From Ramlibacter cellulosilyticus (GTDB lineage Bacteria; Pseudomonadota; Gammaproteobacteria; Burkholderiales; Burkholderiaceae_C): DNA of 64,000 nucleotides. This document shows positions 56,724 to 64,000 of the stretch, one piece after another. Under the pieces are notes generated by a model. That model was not told the origin of the DNA. It worked only from the letters and a program-made list of their open reading frames with translations, and ran no database searches. The stretch covers positions 327,122 to 391,121 of the forward strand of contig NZ_JACORT010000004.1 in NCBI RefSeq assembly GCF_014297465.1. The letters run 5' to 3'. How positions within the stretch are numbered: position 1 is the first letter of the stretch; the number at the start of each line of letters is the position of its first letter. Both the position numbers and the translations under genes were made by a program.

Positions 56724-59534
56724 TCAAGTCACCTCCACCCGGCGCTGCAGCACGCCAATGGGCGGGGCCCAGCGGGCGCCGGCGGGCTTCTTCGCCGTCA
56801 CCAGCGTGATGTCCGCAGGCTCGAACACCTCCACGTTGTGCGTGATCGGCGTCGTCAGCACGTACTGCGCGCGCGTGGACTTGAGGAAGTGGCCCACCAG
56901 CTGGATGTTGCGCACGTCCAGGTGCGCGAAGGGCTCGTCGATGAAGACGAAGCCGCCCGGCGTCTCGTCGTCCTTCAGCAACCCCACCAGCAGGATCAGC
57001 GACTTAATCACCTGCTGCCCGCCCGAGGCCTCGCCGTCGTTCAGGCCGATCTGGCCCTTGCCGTCGAAGTTGAAGCTGACCTTCAGCTCCGCCTGGCGCA
57101 GCACCGTGTCGTCGTTGTCCAGATGCGGCAGGTCCGCCGTGACTTCCACGCCGGCCAGCTGGCCCAGTTCGATCAGGTTCTTGCGGTAGCGGCGCACGGT
57201 GGCACGCAGCACGTCGATGTAGCGCTCGCGGGCGTTGCCCACGGCAATGCGGGCGGCCTCGTTGCTCGACTTGCGCTGCTCCAGGTCGCCCTGCTGGCCG
57301 GCGACGGCCGCGCGCATCAGCGTGGCCTTTTCCTCCACGGTGGCGTCCGTTTCCCATTGGCCGTTGGCCAGGTCGCCCTCGATGCCCTCCTGCCGCAGCC
57401 GCGCCTGGGTCGCATTGGTGTAGTGGCGGCGCAGTTCCTCCAGCTTGTCGCGGGCGATCCAGCGAGGCGGAAAGCGCCGCCTGGTTGCGTGCGATTCCGC
57501 CGCGCGGCTGCGCTGCACGTCGTGTCGCTCCTTCCACTCCCGTTCAAACTTCTCGGCCGCACGCTCGCTGTCGGACAGCTTGTTCTGCGTCTCGCGGTAG
57601 GCGGCCTCCGCCTGCGTCTGCGCGATGACGGCGCGCTTGTGCGCGTCGTCCAGCGCCTGCCAGCGGCGGCTCGCTTCCACCCGGGCCTGCTTCAGCGCGG
57701 GCAGCTGCAGGCGCGCCTGGGCGAAGTCGTCGCTGCACCGCGCCAGCTCCTCGGCGGCGCGGTGGCCCTTGCTTGCTTCGATGGCCGCCGTCAGCTGGCG
57801 GCCCACGTCGCGCTGTTGCTCCGCAACCTGCGTCAGCTCGCGGTCCAGGCCGGCCAGTTGCCGCTCAATGGACTCCTTGCGCGAGGCCAGAGCCGCCGCG
57901 CCGAACTGGTGGTCGGCCGGGTCCACCCACACGCTGCGGCCGCCGCGCGCGTCGCGCCAATAGGCGTCGGGCGTGATCCACTCAGCACCGGCCTTGACGC
58001 CGTCGGCCGTGCTCTCCACGCGCCGGATCAGCGCCAGCTGCTTCAGCAGCCAAGCCGGTGCGGGCGCGGAGAAGCGCAGCACCGCCAACAGGCTGTGCGG
58101 GTCGGCCTTGGCGGGCGCCGGCGCCGCGTCGGCCACCAGGTAGTGCCGGTAGCGCTCGCGCTCGGCCAGCCCCATGGCGCGCGCCTCGTCGCCACGCTCG
58201 CCCAGCACCACCACCCAGCGCGCGCCGCGCAGCACGCCTTCGGCGGCGGCGCGCCAGCGCTCGTCGGTGATCTCGATGACGTCGGCCATCACGTGGTGGG
58301 CGATGTTCTCCTGGCGCAGCACGCGCAGGAAACGCGCCACGTCAGATGGCGGCGGAGCCTGTCGCTGGCCCTGCAGCCCATCCAGCGCCTCCTGGGCGGC
58401 GCGGCGTTGCGTGGAGAGCTCGTGCCATTTCGCCTGCAGCTGCGACTTGCGTTCCTCCAGCTCGCGCAGTCGCTGGGCGAGCTGCGCTGCGTCCCCCTCC
58501 ACCGCGGCCAGCGCCTGCAGTTCGTCGGCGCGCTTGACCAGTTCCTCCACCGGTCGTTCGGCGTCGCGGGCCTGCTGCTGCGCGGCCTGCGCGCTGCCCT
58601 TGTCCGACTCCAGCTGGCGCACCCGATCGGCAGCTTGGTCGCGCTCCTGCGCGAGGGCCAGCAGCTTGTGCCGGTAGTCGCGGCGCTGTCGCGCCTCCAT
58701 GGCGTGGTGCACGCGCTGCCGGTGCAGCTCGCGAAGGCGCGCGGCGATGTCCAGCCGCTCCTCCGCCCAGGTCAGCACCGGCACCACCTCGGTGGCGAGG
58801 GTCTCGCGTTCGCGCAGCTTGGCCTGGTGCTGGCGGTACAGGTTGACGCGGCCCTCCAGGTGCGCGAGCTGCGCCTCGCCGTGGGCGAGATCGCGCTCGG
58901 CGGCCGCCACCTCCTCGGCCAGCTGGCGCTGGTGCTGGCGCGCTTCCTCGTAGCGGTCCAGCCCCTCCTGGTCGCCGAAGACGTCAAAAACCAGGCGCAG
59001 CAGCTCCTTGGGCGAGTACTCGCACAGCCGGTCCGTTTGGCCCTGCTCCAGGGCCAACACGCGTGCAATGGCCCGCGACAGCCCCGCGCCCTCCAGGCGC
59101 TTGCGCCAGTGCTCGATGCCCAGCCAGTCCTTCTCGGGGCGGTCCACCAGCTTCTCGACGGGCTCGTCGCCCTCCACCATGAGGTACTTGCGCACCCAGT
59201 CGCCGCCGTTGCGCTCGATGCGGCAGGCCAGCGTGACCTGGTCGGAGTACAGCAGGTTGCGCGCGAACGGCCGACTCGACGCCTGGCGGCTGCGCGGCCG
59301 GTTTTCCACTACCGCGCGCAGCCAGGCGGTGTCCGCGTTCGCATGGCGTGCATAGGTCTTGTAGTTGCGCCCGCCGGAACATTCCAGCCCCAGCAGCGTG
59401 CGCATGGCATCCAGCAGCGTCGTCTTGCCCGAGCCGTTGGGGCCGGCTACCGTGATGATCGCGCCGTCCAGCGGCAGCGACAGGCGCTGGCAGTAATCCC
59501 AGTGCAGCAGTTCGAGGCTTTGCAGGTGGAACAC
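56724..59534 (-). CDS. jetC: Wadjet component JetC (SMC-like ATPase)
   Basis: The 936-residue SMC/MukB-like protein has an N-terminal Walker A GPNGSGKTTL (about 32-41) and long coiled coils (about 200-400 and 560-740). A compact hinge-like region lies around 400-550, and the C-terminal ATPase half has signature EASGGQQ and Walker B FVFIDEPFAHLD. JetC dimers with JetA and JetB form a DNA loop-extruding complex that recognises small circular DNA. It lies between jetB (3 bp) and jetD (4 bp). Confidence 0.93.
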   Translation of the reverse strand: MFHLQSLELLHWDYCQRLSLPLDGAIITVAGPNGSGKTTLLDAMRTLLGLECSGGRNYKTYARHANADTAWLRAVVENRPRSRQASSRPFARNLLYSDQVTLACRIERNGGDWVRKYLMVEGDEPVEKLVDRPEKDWLGIEHWRKRLEGAGLSRAIARVLALEQGQTDRLCEYSPKELLRLVFDVFGDQEGLDRYEEARQHQRQLAEEVAAAERDLAHGEAQLAHLEGRVNLYRQHQAKLRERETLATEVVPVLTWAEERLDIAARLRELHRQRVHHAMEARQRRDYRHKLLALAQERDQAADRVRQLESDKGSAQAAQQQARDAERPVEELVKRADELQALAAVEGDAAQLAQRLRELEERKSQLQAKWHELSTQRRAAQEALDGLQGQRQAPPPSDVARFLRVLRQENIAHHVMADVIEITDERWRAAAEGVLRGARWVVVLGERGDEARAMGLAERERYRHYLVADAAPAPAKADPHSLLAVLRFSAPAPAWLLKQLALIRRVESTADGVKAGAEWITPDAYWRDARGGRSVWVDPADHQFGAAALASRKESIERQLAGLDRELTQVAEQQRDVGRQLTAAIEASKGHRAAEELARCSDDFAQARLQLPALKQARVEASRRWQALDDAHKRAVIAQTQAEAAYRETQNKLSDSERAAEKFEREWKERHDVQRSRAAESHATRRRFPPRWIARDKLEELRRHYTNATQARLRQEGIEGDLANGQWETDATVEEKATLMRAAVAGQQGDLEQRKSSNEAARIAVGNARERYIDVLRATVRRYRKNLIELGQLAGVEVTADLPHLDNDDTVLRQAELKVSFNFDGKGQIGLNDGEASGGQQVIKSLILLVGLLKDDETPGGFVFIDEPFAHLDVRNIQLVGHFLKSTRAQYVLTTPITHNVEVFEPADITLVTAKKPAGARWAPPIGVLQRRVEVT

Positions 59535-59537
59535 GCG

Positions 59538-60227
59538 TCAGCCCTCCTGTCCCTGCATGGCGGCCCCGCCCTCTTCCGCGCTTTCCTTGCGCCTCTGCGC
59601 GAGCACGTCGCCCAGCGCGCCGTCCAGGATCCGTGGTGCCAGCGCGTCGTACTCCAGCAGCAGGTCCAGCAGGGGCCCCTCCCCGATGTCGTCGCCGCGC
59701 CGCACGATGAAGCCGTGCGCCTCCAGCCGCCGCAGGTTGTTGTCAAGGCGCACCTTCTTGCCCAACTGGTTGCCGAAGTCCGCCAGCAGCGCCTTGTACG
59801 ACACGATGGGGCTCACTGATGCGGCAGTGGGCAGCGGCTTGTCCGCGCGGAACATCTCACCCTGGCCGTCGCTCTCGGCAGCGGCGGCGCGGGCGGCCTG
59901 GCGCTCGCGCTTGGGCAACACGATCAGCGACCACAGCACCACTAGTAGCGAGACCGCGTCACGCGGCAGCTCGATATTGTTGCTGCCGTCCAGACCGCCT
60001 TCCCCGAACACGGCGCTCTCCGCGCCGCGCATCAGGGCAACCGTCACATGGTCGGCATGGATGTTGTCCACGAGTCTCAGGCCCACCTGCGCCAAGCGGT
60101 CCTGCACGGCCTGCCACAGGTCGGCATCGACCAGGGCGCGCTTGACGCGGGGATGCTGGCGCGGCAGCCAGCGGCGGGCAAGCAGCTCCGCCGCCAGCAG
60201 GGCGGCGTCGTCGGGAGGGGCATTCAT
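59538..60227 (-). CDS. jetB: Wadjet component JetB (MukE-like)
   Basis: The 229-residue kite-type protein begins MNAPPDDAALLAAELLARRW. It has two winged-helix-like regions (the last around NNLRRLEAHGFIVRRGDDIG). As in MukBEF-type systems it should bridge the JetA kleisin and the JetC heads. Its start overlaps the jetA stop by 4 bp, and the genes follow the jetA-B-C-D order. Confidence 0.85.
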   Translation of the reverse strand: MNAPPDDAALLAAELLARRWLPRQHPRVKRALVDADLWQAVQDRLAQVGLRLVDNIHADHVTVALMRGAESAVFGEGGLDGSNNIELPRDAVSLLVVLWSLIVLPKRERQAARAAAAESDGQGEMFRADKPLPTAASVSPIVSYKALLADFGNQLGKKVRLDNNLRRLEAHGFIVRRGDDIGEGPLLDLLLEYDALAPRILDGALGDVLAQRRKESAEEGGAAMQGQEG

Positions 60228-61534
60228 GGCGGGGAATCTCGTTCGGGATGCAGATGACCTGTGCTGACGGCAGCGACATGCGCGTCGGCAACAGTTTCCA
60301 CCTGCGGGGTCAACACGGCGCGCCAGGGTGCGCGTGCCAGGTCACCGGTCTGGCCCTGAAGCGTGCGCGCCTGGGCGTCGCCTAGCAGCGGCAGCAGTTG
60401 CAGGCGGTAGGCGGCCTGCGCGAAGCGGCCACCGACGACAGCGTCGCGCACGGGCCGTTGCTGCGCATCCGGCTGCCGCGGCTCAGTGCTCCAGGCGGCC
60501 AGCTTCGTAATGAGGTCCTCCAGCTCCTGGGGCATGCGCAACGTCTCCATGGTGCCGGCGGCGGCCGCGGCGGGCGGCGGAAGGCCGGTGGAGCGCAGCG
60601 GGTCGGGTCGGTCTCGCTCGAACTCGCCCTCGGCAACATCCACCAGGTCGTGTTGGCTCACGAACACCGGCCGCACGCCGGCGGCAAGCGCCTCGCCAAG
60701 CAACTCGTGCGGCGCCGGATGCTGCTGCAGCCAGCGCCGCACGTCGGAGCTGGTAACGCCGGTGCTGCCCAGGGTCACGCGCTGGCGGTCGGCCTGTTGC
60801 AGCGCGCGGGTGAATTGGCTTGCCATGGAGAGCAGGCGCGCCTGGCCCTGGCCGAGCGCGCGAGCTTCCTTTTCCAAGCGCGGGTCTTCGAAGTCGCTGC
60901 GGATCAGCGCCGTCAACGCCTCGCCAGCGCGCTCTACCAGCGCCAGCGCGCGGTCGAAGCGGGGTTGCGCCGCGCGCAGCAAGGCCTCGGAGCCGCTGGC
61001 GATGGCGTTCGCGAAGTCGTCGTGCAGGCGCGCCAGCTGAGCGTGCAGGTGCCGCACCTGGCTGGCATCGGCCAGGCCCAGCGCCTGCGCGCCGGCTACC
61101 TGCGCCAGCAGCGACGCCATCTCGTCATCGTCCCCGGCGCTCTCCTTGGTCAGGGGCGCCAAGAGCGCATGCACCTGCTGCGCGAGCGGAGAAAGGTGAT
61201 AGTCCTGCGCCGTGGGGTCCCAGACGAGCACACCCAGCTCGCGCAGGCGCTTGAGCACCATCTCCAGTGCTTCGGGCCGCAGCACGTGGAATAGCTGGTT
61301 GACGTCCTCGCGCAGTAGCCGGCCCTGCGGCTGGCTGGCCAGTTCCATGAAGCACCACAGGCGCAGCCGTGCGGCCGCCTGAGCTCCGCTGAGCAGGCCG
61401 CGTACCGCGTCGACCACCTCAAGCCGCTGCTGCAGCGCCCAGGCGAGCGGGGCCTCCGTCGCCAGCGACGGATCTCGGAAGTACGCCTCGTAGCTGCCGG
61501 AGTCCTGGTCTTCGTACTGCTGAGGATCAGGCAT
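60224..61534 (-). CDS. jetA: Wadjet component JetA (kleisin, MukF-like)
   Basis: The 436-residue protein starts at ATG 61534 (MPDPQQYEDQDSGSYEAYF). An N-terminal winged helix (RLLREDVNQLFHVLRPEALE) is followed by a helical kleisin region and a C-terminal winged helix (GRFAQAAYRLQLLPLLGDAQ). It links the two JetC heads. As first gene of the operon it is preceded by a 245-bp gap that holds an inverted repeat and the region where the operon promoter should lie. Confidence 0.85.
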   Translation of the reverse strand: MPDPQQYEDQDSGSYEAYFRDPSLATEAPLAWALQQRLEVVDAVRGLLSGAQAAARLRLWCFMELASQPQGRLLREDVNQLFHVLRPEALEMVLKRLRELGVLVWDPTAQDYHLSPLAQQVHALLAPLTKESAGDDDEMASLLAQVAGAQALGLADASQVRHLHAQLARLHDDFANAIASGSEALLRAAQPRFDRALALVERAGEALTALIRSDFEDPRLEKEARALGQGQARLLSMASQFTRALQQADRQRVTLGSTGVTSSDVRRWLQQHPAPHELLGEALAAGVRPVFVSQHDLVDVAEGEFERDRPDPLRSTGLPPPAAAAAGTMETLRMPQELEDLITKLAAWSTEPRQPDAQQRPVRDAVVGGRFAQAAYRLQLLPLLGDAQARTLQGQTGDLARAPWRAVLTPQVETVADAHVAAVSTGHLHPERDSPP

Positions 61535-61647
61535 GGGCGGGATTGTGCCCGACGCTGGACAGGGCGTCCCCAAGGACGGCTGCGCGGGCGACGAGCACGG
61601 GTCGACGCTAGCGCCGGCGTGGTCTCCGCGGACGGTGCCCCGCACCT

Positions 61648-61679
61648 ATGTCCGCTCTTGGCCGGCCGGAAGCGGACAT
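61648..61679. repeat. Inverted repeat upstream of jetA
   Basis: The arms ATGTCCGCT (61648-61656) and AGCGGACAT (61671-61679) match perfectly over 9 bp, with GGCCGGCC in the loop. The repeat lies between the reverse transcriptase stop and jetA and could be a terminator for the former or an operator for the jet operon. The rest of the 61535-61779 gap shows AT-rich stretches but no clear promoter. Confidence 0.55.
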
Positions 61680-61779
61680 GGCAGCTAGGTCAAGTCTCCA
61701 TCGCATCCGTCGCGTCGGTGACAGATTTTCAGAGAAGGCGTATTCAATTTTTATCACCGCGCCGGGTGCAAACCTCGAT

Positions 61780-63279
61780 CTACGCGCCGTAACCATACTT
61801 CGATGATTCAGGATGCATAACGCGCTCGATACCACTCTCTAGCAGTCCACGCTCCAGCGCCTTAAATACGAGCTGGAAGCTTGGCATCTCCAAGAGGCGC
61901 TTCCCGCCTATCCGCTTCTTTCGGTACTTGGCCACTAGATCGTCGCGTCTAACATTGAACGGGAATGAATGGCGGCGGTCAAATCCGTGACTTAGCAGAA
62001 GCTTTGACCTCGCTTGAACGCTGCGGTGAACAACGGATACCAACCACCCATCTAGGGCCCGCAACTGCGCCTCGTCGTTTAGTAGAGGATAAAAACTCAT
62101 CACCCCCTTGAAGTGCAGAGTTTTCCTCCGCCCCTTGATGTAGGCCCACATTTCCCTGTGCAATAGGCCGCCATATAGGTAGCGCCGAATCTGACTAATA
62201 GCGACCAGTAGTGCTTTGTCTCGATCGTTCGCCGGAATGATCATGGCGCCGAGAGGGACAGTTTTTAGAGGTTGCAATAGATTCCGATAGAGAATGTATG
62301 AAATCTGCTTCTTGATCCGCTGAACTGTCTTAATTTTAACAGAGATCTTGTCAACAGAGATCGAATACCCTAAAAAATCGAAGCTACCCTTAGATGCGAT
62401 TTCCGACGACAATCCCTCCCTCGAAAGTAAGTTTATGCCCTCAGACTTCTTCAGATTAATTGGAACGCCCGCCTCCAGGGAAAACGCATTCACTATGTTG
62501 AATGATTCGCAAATCGCTGTATAGCTAGGGCTCCAAATGACCGTGTCATCCGCGTAACGCGCAAACTTCAAGCCTCCCTTCTCTAAGGACTTATCTAGAC
62601 GCCAGCAGACCAAGTTGGCCAGAAAAAGAGACAGTGAGGTGCCCTGCGGAATCCCTTGCTCGCGCCCGTGCAGAAATGCCTTGATGACGGCCTTCTCTTC
62701 GTCGCTAACAAAGAAGCCGTTCTCGTGAAGCTGAGACAGCAGGTATTCGTGGTTAATCGAACCGAAGAAATCCGAGAAATCGAATTCGGCGATGAACGTG
62801 CGCGCGTTCTGCGCCAAGTCGACAGCAATGTCCTGGATAGCGAAATGCACATTGCGGTCGTTGCGGTACGCATACGAGAATGAGCTAAACCGATGCCGGT
62901 TCTTAGCAAGTAGGCGGGAATAGAAGTACCCCGAGACTGCCGCGTCGGGAATCTGATACACCGTCAATTCTCGTTGTCCACCGCCGGGCTTAGGTATCGT
63001 CTTCTGAAACGGCTTGTGCGGTCTGTAAGTGGAAGACCGGATCTTTCCTGCAATGGAGCGAGCAATAGCACTCGCGTTGCTACGAACGTAGAACGGGTTG
63101 AACTTGCGGTCCACATCCCAATACTCTGGGACCTGGACGACTTTTGGGGGCGCGTCGGCGATGCGAGCCTTGTTCCGGAGCCACTCCGAGTTCAGGTGAT
63201 TGTGATACGCATGGTGCCTCTCAATCCATCTTTCGCACTCTGCGACAAGCCGTTCTCTAAGTTGCAGTTCTAAGCTCAT
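61780..63279 (-). CDS. Defence-type (DRT/unknown-group) reverse transcriptase
   Basis: The 499-residue protein starts at ATG 63279 (MSLELQLRERLVAECERW). RT motifs are in order: PKPGGGQRELTVYQIPDAAV (about 97-116), FSSFSYAYRNDRNVHFAI (about 131-148), catalytic FDFSDFF (Asp168), QGTSLS (212-217) and YADD (242-245). A C-terminal helical domain of about 170 residues follows. No maturase, HNH or integrase domain is present. The RxxPDAAxS and SYAYRxDxN segments resemble DRT-class reverse transcriptases with ncRNA partners (DRT2, DRT9). The gene is distinctly less GC-rich than its surroundings, indicating transfer. Confidence 0.85.
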   Translation of the reverse strand: MSLELQLRERLVAECERWIERHHAYHNHLNSEWLRNKARIADAPPKVVQVPEYWDVDRKFNPFYVRSNASAIARSIAGKIRSSTYRPHKPFQKTIPKPGGGQRELTVYQIPDAAVSGYFYSRLLAKNRHRFSSFSYAYRNDRNVHFAIQDIAVDLAQNARTFIAEFDFSDFFGSINHEYLLSQLHENGFFVSDEEKAVIKAFLHGREQGIPQGTSLSLFLANLVCWRLDKSLEKGGLKFARYADDTVIWSPSYTAICESFNIVNAFSLEAGVPINLKKSEGINLLSREGLSSEIASKGSFDFLGYSISVDKISVKIKTVQRIKKQISYILYRNLLQPLKTVPLGAMIIPANDRDKALLVAISQIRRYLYGGLLHREMWAYIKGRRKTLHFKGVMSFYPLLNDEAQLRALDGWLVSVVHRSVQARSKLLLSHGFDRRHSFPFNVRRDDLVAKYRKKRIGGKRLLEMPSFQLVFKALERGLLESGIERVMHPESSKYGYGA

Positions 63280-63289
63280 ATGCCCCCGC

Positions 63290-63320
63290 AAAACAAAGAG
63301 CCCGAGACAAGCTCGGGCTC
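63290..63320 (-). terminator. Intrinsic terminator between the ncRNA and the reverse transcriptase gene
   Basis: On the minus strand GAGCCCGAG and CTCGGGCTC (63320-63312 and 63306-63298) form a perfect 9-bp stem with a CTTGT loop, followed by TTTGTTTT (63297-63290). It lies only about 10 bp before the RT start codon. Most transcripts from the upstream promoter should therefore end as a short RNA, with read-through supplying the RT message. Confidence 0.8.
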
Positions 63321-63441
63321 CCCACGGAACGAAACCTAGTAAAAGTAAGTTTCCATTTGGTTGATCCGGCTTTGACACCGAATCCCCCGAGGCGCAGCCG
63401 AGGCCGCAAATTGAGGCGTTCCGTTCTGCCTCTAAGGCAGT
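63290..63441 (-). ncRNA. Candidate structured ncRNA of the reverse transcriptase system
   Basis: The RNA predicted from the promoter at 63448-63477 would run from about 63441 to 63290, near 152 nt. It folds locally as follows: a first hairpin CTGCCT/AGGCAG with a 3-nt loop (63440-63426); an 8-bp closing stem ACGGAACG/CGTTCCGT (63424-63417 with 63331-63324) around an 85-nt domain; a 6-bp inner hairpin ATTCGG/CCGGAT; then the terminator. This position just upstream of a defence RT matches the ncRNA of DRT2/DRT9 systems. Exact ends are predicted, not measured. Confidence 0.65.
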
Positions 63442-63447
63442 GATGCG

Positions 63448-63477
63448 AGGATAGCATCCTGCTGCGACGGCGTGCAA
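63448..63477 (-). promoter_or_regulatory. Candidate extended -10 promoter of the ncRNA
   Basis: On the minus strand, TTGCAC (63477-63472) and TATCCT (63453-63448) are 18 bp apart, with the extended -10 dinucleotide TG one base upstream of TATCCT. The start would fall about 63441, immediately before the first RNA hairpin. Each box matches the consensus at four of six positions, so the call is moderate. Confidence 0.5.
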
Positions 63478-63632
63478 GGCGCGCCAGTAGCCCCAATCAC
63501 AAATCAGCTGGATGTGACCGCCTCGTCGAAAGCGACCCAGACTACGAAATTCGTAAGCGTCCGGCCATCCCACCCTTGAGCGCTGCGGAATAGACGGGAA
63601 GGATGGCGTCCATCAAGAATTAGGTGGACACC

Positions 63633-63965
63633 ATGACAGATCACCGGAAGCTCCCTCGCCGGCGTCACAGCAAGGAGCTCAAAGCACAAATCCTGACCGA
63701 GTGCGACCAGCCCGGCGCCTCGGTGGCGAGCGTGGCGATGTCGCACGGCATCAATGCCAACGTCGTGCACAAGTGGCGGCGGCAGGCCGCCGGCCAGATC
63801 GAGCCCTCTCCGGCTGCCGGCTTTGTTCCTCTGGCACTGCCTGCCCCCAGCCCCGCAGCGGACATCCGCATCGAATTGCAGCACGGCGCGACGCGCATGG
63901 CGGTCACGTGGCCCGCGGGCGCAGCGGCGGAGTGCGCCGTGTGGATGAGCGAGCTGCTCAAGTGA
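63633..63965 (+). CDS. tnpA: IS66-family accessory protein TnpA
   Basis: The 110-residue protein begins MTDHRKLPRRRHSKELKAQI and has the helix-turn-helix of IS66 TnpA (VASVAMSHGINANVVHKWRR). It is required with TnpB and the TnpC transposase for IS66 transposition. The ATG at 63633 is preceded by TAGGTGG; an in-frame ATG three codons upstream is an alternative. Its stop overlaps the tnpB start (GTGA). Confidence 0.92.
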   Translation: MTDHRKLPRRRHSKELKAQILTECDQPGASVASVAMSHGINANVVHKWRRQAAGQIEPSPAAGFVPLALPAPSPAADIRIELQHGATRMAVTWPAGAAAECAVWMSELLK

Positions 63966-64000
63966 TCCGCATCGAGGCGATCTGGCTGGCAGTCGAACCG
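63962..64000 (+). CDS. tnpB: IS66-family accessory protein TnpB, first codons
   Basis: A GTG at 63962 overlaps the tnpA stop. The visible 13 residues, VIRIEAIWLAVEP, match the N-terminus of IS66 TnpB proteins. The remainder lies beyond the window. Confidence 0.8.
   Translation, partial: MIRIEAIWLAVEP

Larger units (their letters stand above)
48313..64000. mobile_element. dusA-associated genomic island (left part, right end outside window)
   Basis: From the dusA 5' end the gene content changes. It includes a tyrosine integrase, small HTH and replication-like genes, hypothetical proteins, an IS256-family element, a NYN gene, the Wadjet operon, a reverse transcriptase and an IS66 element. Base composition is visibly less GC-rich in parts (48.4-53 kb and especially 61.8-63.3 kb). 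No repeat of the dusA 5' end is seen up to 64000, so the right boundary must lie further on. Confidence 0.7.
63553..64000 (+). mobile_element. IS66-family insertion sequence, left part
   Basis: The element starts at 63553 with GTAAGCGTCCGGCC, the usual IS66 terminal repeat start (GTAAGCG). It continues with tnpA and the first codons of tnpB, then leaves the window. It sits about 75 bp upstream of the ncRNA promoter and so bounds the reverse transcriptase module on that side. Confidence 0.85.

Noticed and set aside
55977..59819. A 1280-codon open frame on the plus strand
   Set aside because: It lies antisense to jetD and jetC, whose protein motifs are clear. Its product is Arg/His/Gln-rich without any fold signature, as expected from GC-rich antisense DNA.
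61780..63552. Retron or group II intron interpretation of the reverse transcriptase
   Set aside because: The retron NAxxH and VTG motifs are not seen, no msr/msd-like inverted repeats flank the RNA, and there is no maturase, HNH or domain V/VI-like RNA downstream.
63280..63573. Extended RT protein starting upstream at about 63573
   Set aside because: This would translate through a perfect intrinsic terminator and structured RNA into the IS66 terminal repeat. The ATG at 63279 follows a G-rich ribosome-binding region and gives a normal RT N-terminus.

Overview
The window is high-G+C DNA with tightly packed genes, many joined by ATGA start/stop overlaps. The gene content points to a soil- or plant-associated betaproteobacterium of the Comamonadaceae type (Variovorax/Ramlibacter-like). 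This placement rests on gene content and intergenic repeat style only.

Layout. (1) 1-5.5 kb: a minus-strand methylmalonyl-CoA operon (scpA, meaB, pccB, pccA), divergent from a GntR/FCD regulator. (2) 5.6-9.5 kb: a DUF6064-like membrane protein, a lipoprotein and a hybrid histidine kinase with receiver and HPt domains. (3) 9.6-33.4 kb: about 21 minus-strand genes in one array. They encode an indolepyruvate-type 2-oxoacid:ferredoxin oxidoreductase, a Rieske oxygenase with its reductase (order and content resemble the Variovorax iad auxin-degradation locus), an acyl-CoA ligase, an Ltp2-like thiolase-fold protein, a DUF35-SDR fusion, an isatin-hydrolase-like cyclase, a second Rieske oxygenase, three LivK-type binding proteins, LivH, a LivM-LivG fusion and LivF. 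(4) 33.4-47.2 kb: two MarR genes, a four-gene operon led by an opine-dehydrogenase-family protein, and a seven-gene operon headed by an anthraniloyl-CoA monooxygenase/reductase (AbmA-like) with acyl-CoA ligase, thiolase, GcdH, Rid protein, acyl-CoA dehydrogenase and hydratase. (5) 47.3 kb to the end: dusA, then a genomic island starting at the dusA 5' end. It carries a tyrosine integrase, small replication/regulation genes, an IS256-family element, a NYN nuclease-like gene, a complete Wadjet system (jetABCD), a defence-type reverse transcriptase with a candidate structured ncRNA, and the left end of an IS66 element.

How the genes fit together. Regions 3 and 4 read as one catabolic programme. 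Indole-3-acetate is oxygenated to dioxindole-3-acetate and activated to its CoA ester. It is then split by retro-aldol chemistry (Ltp2-like + DUF35) to isatin and acetyl-CoA. Isatin is opened to isatinate, which is oxidatively decarboxylated to anthraniloyl-CoA by the 2-oxoacid oxidoreductase. AbmA and beta-oxidation enzymes finish the ring via glutaryl-CoA. The two MarR promoter regions share a near-identical operator-like motif, which supports co-regulation. The enzyme families are read from sequence; the joined pathway is inference.

The island looks like a defence island. Its most distinctive part is the reverse transcriptase, preceded by a promoter, a folded RNA of about 150 nt and an intrinsic terminator, an arrangement like the DRT2/DRT9 classes.
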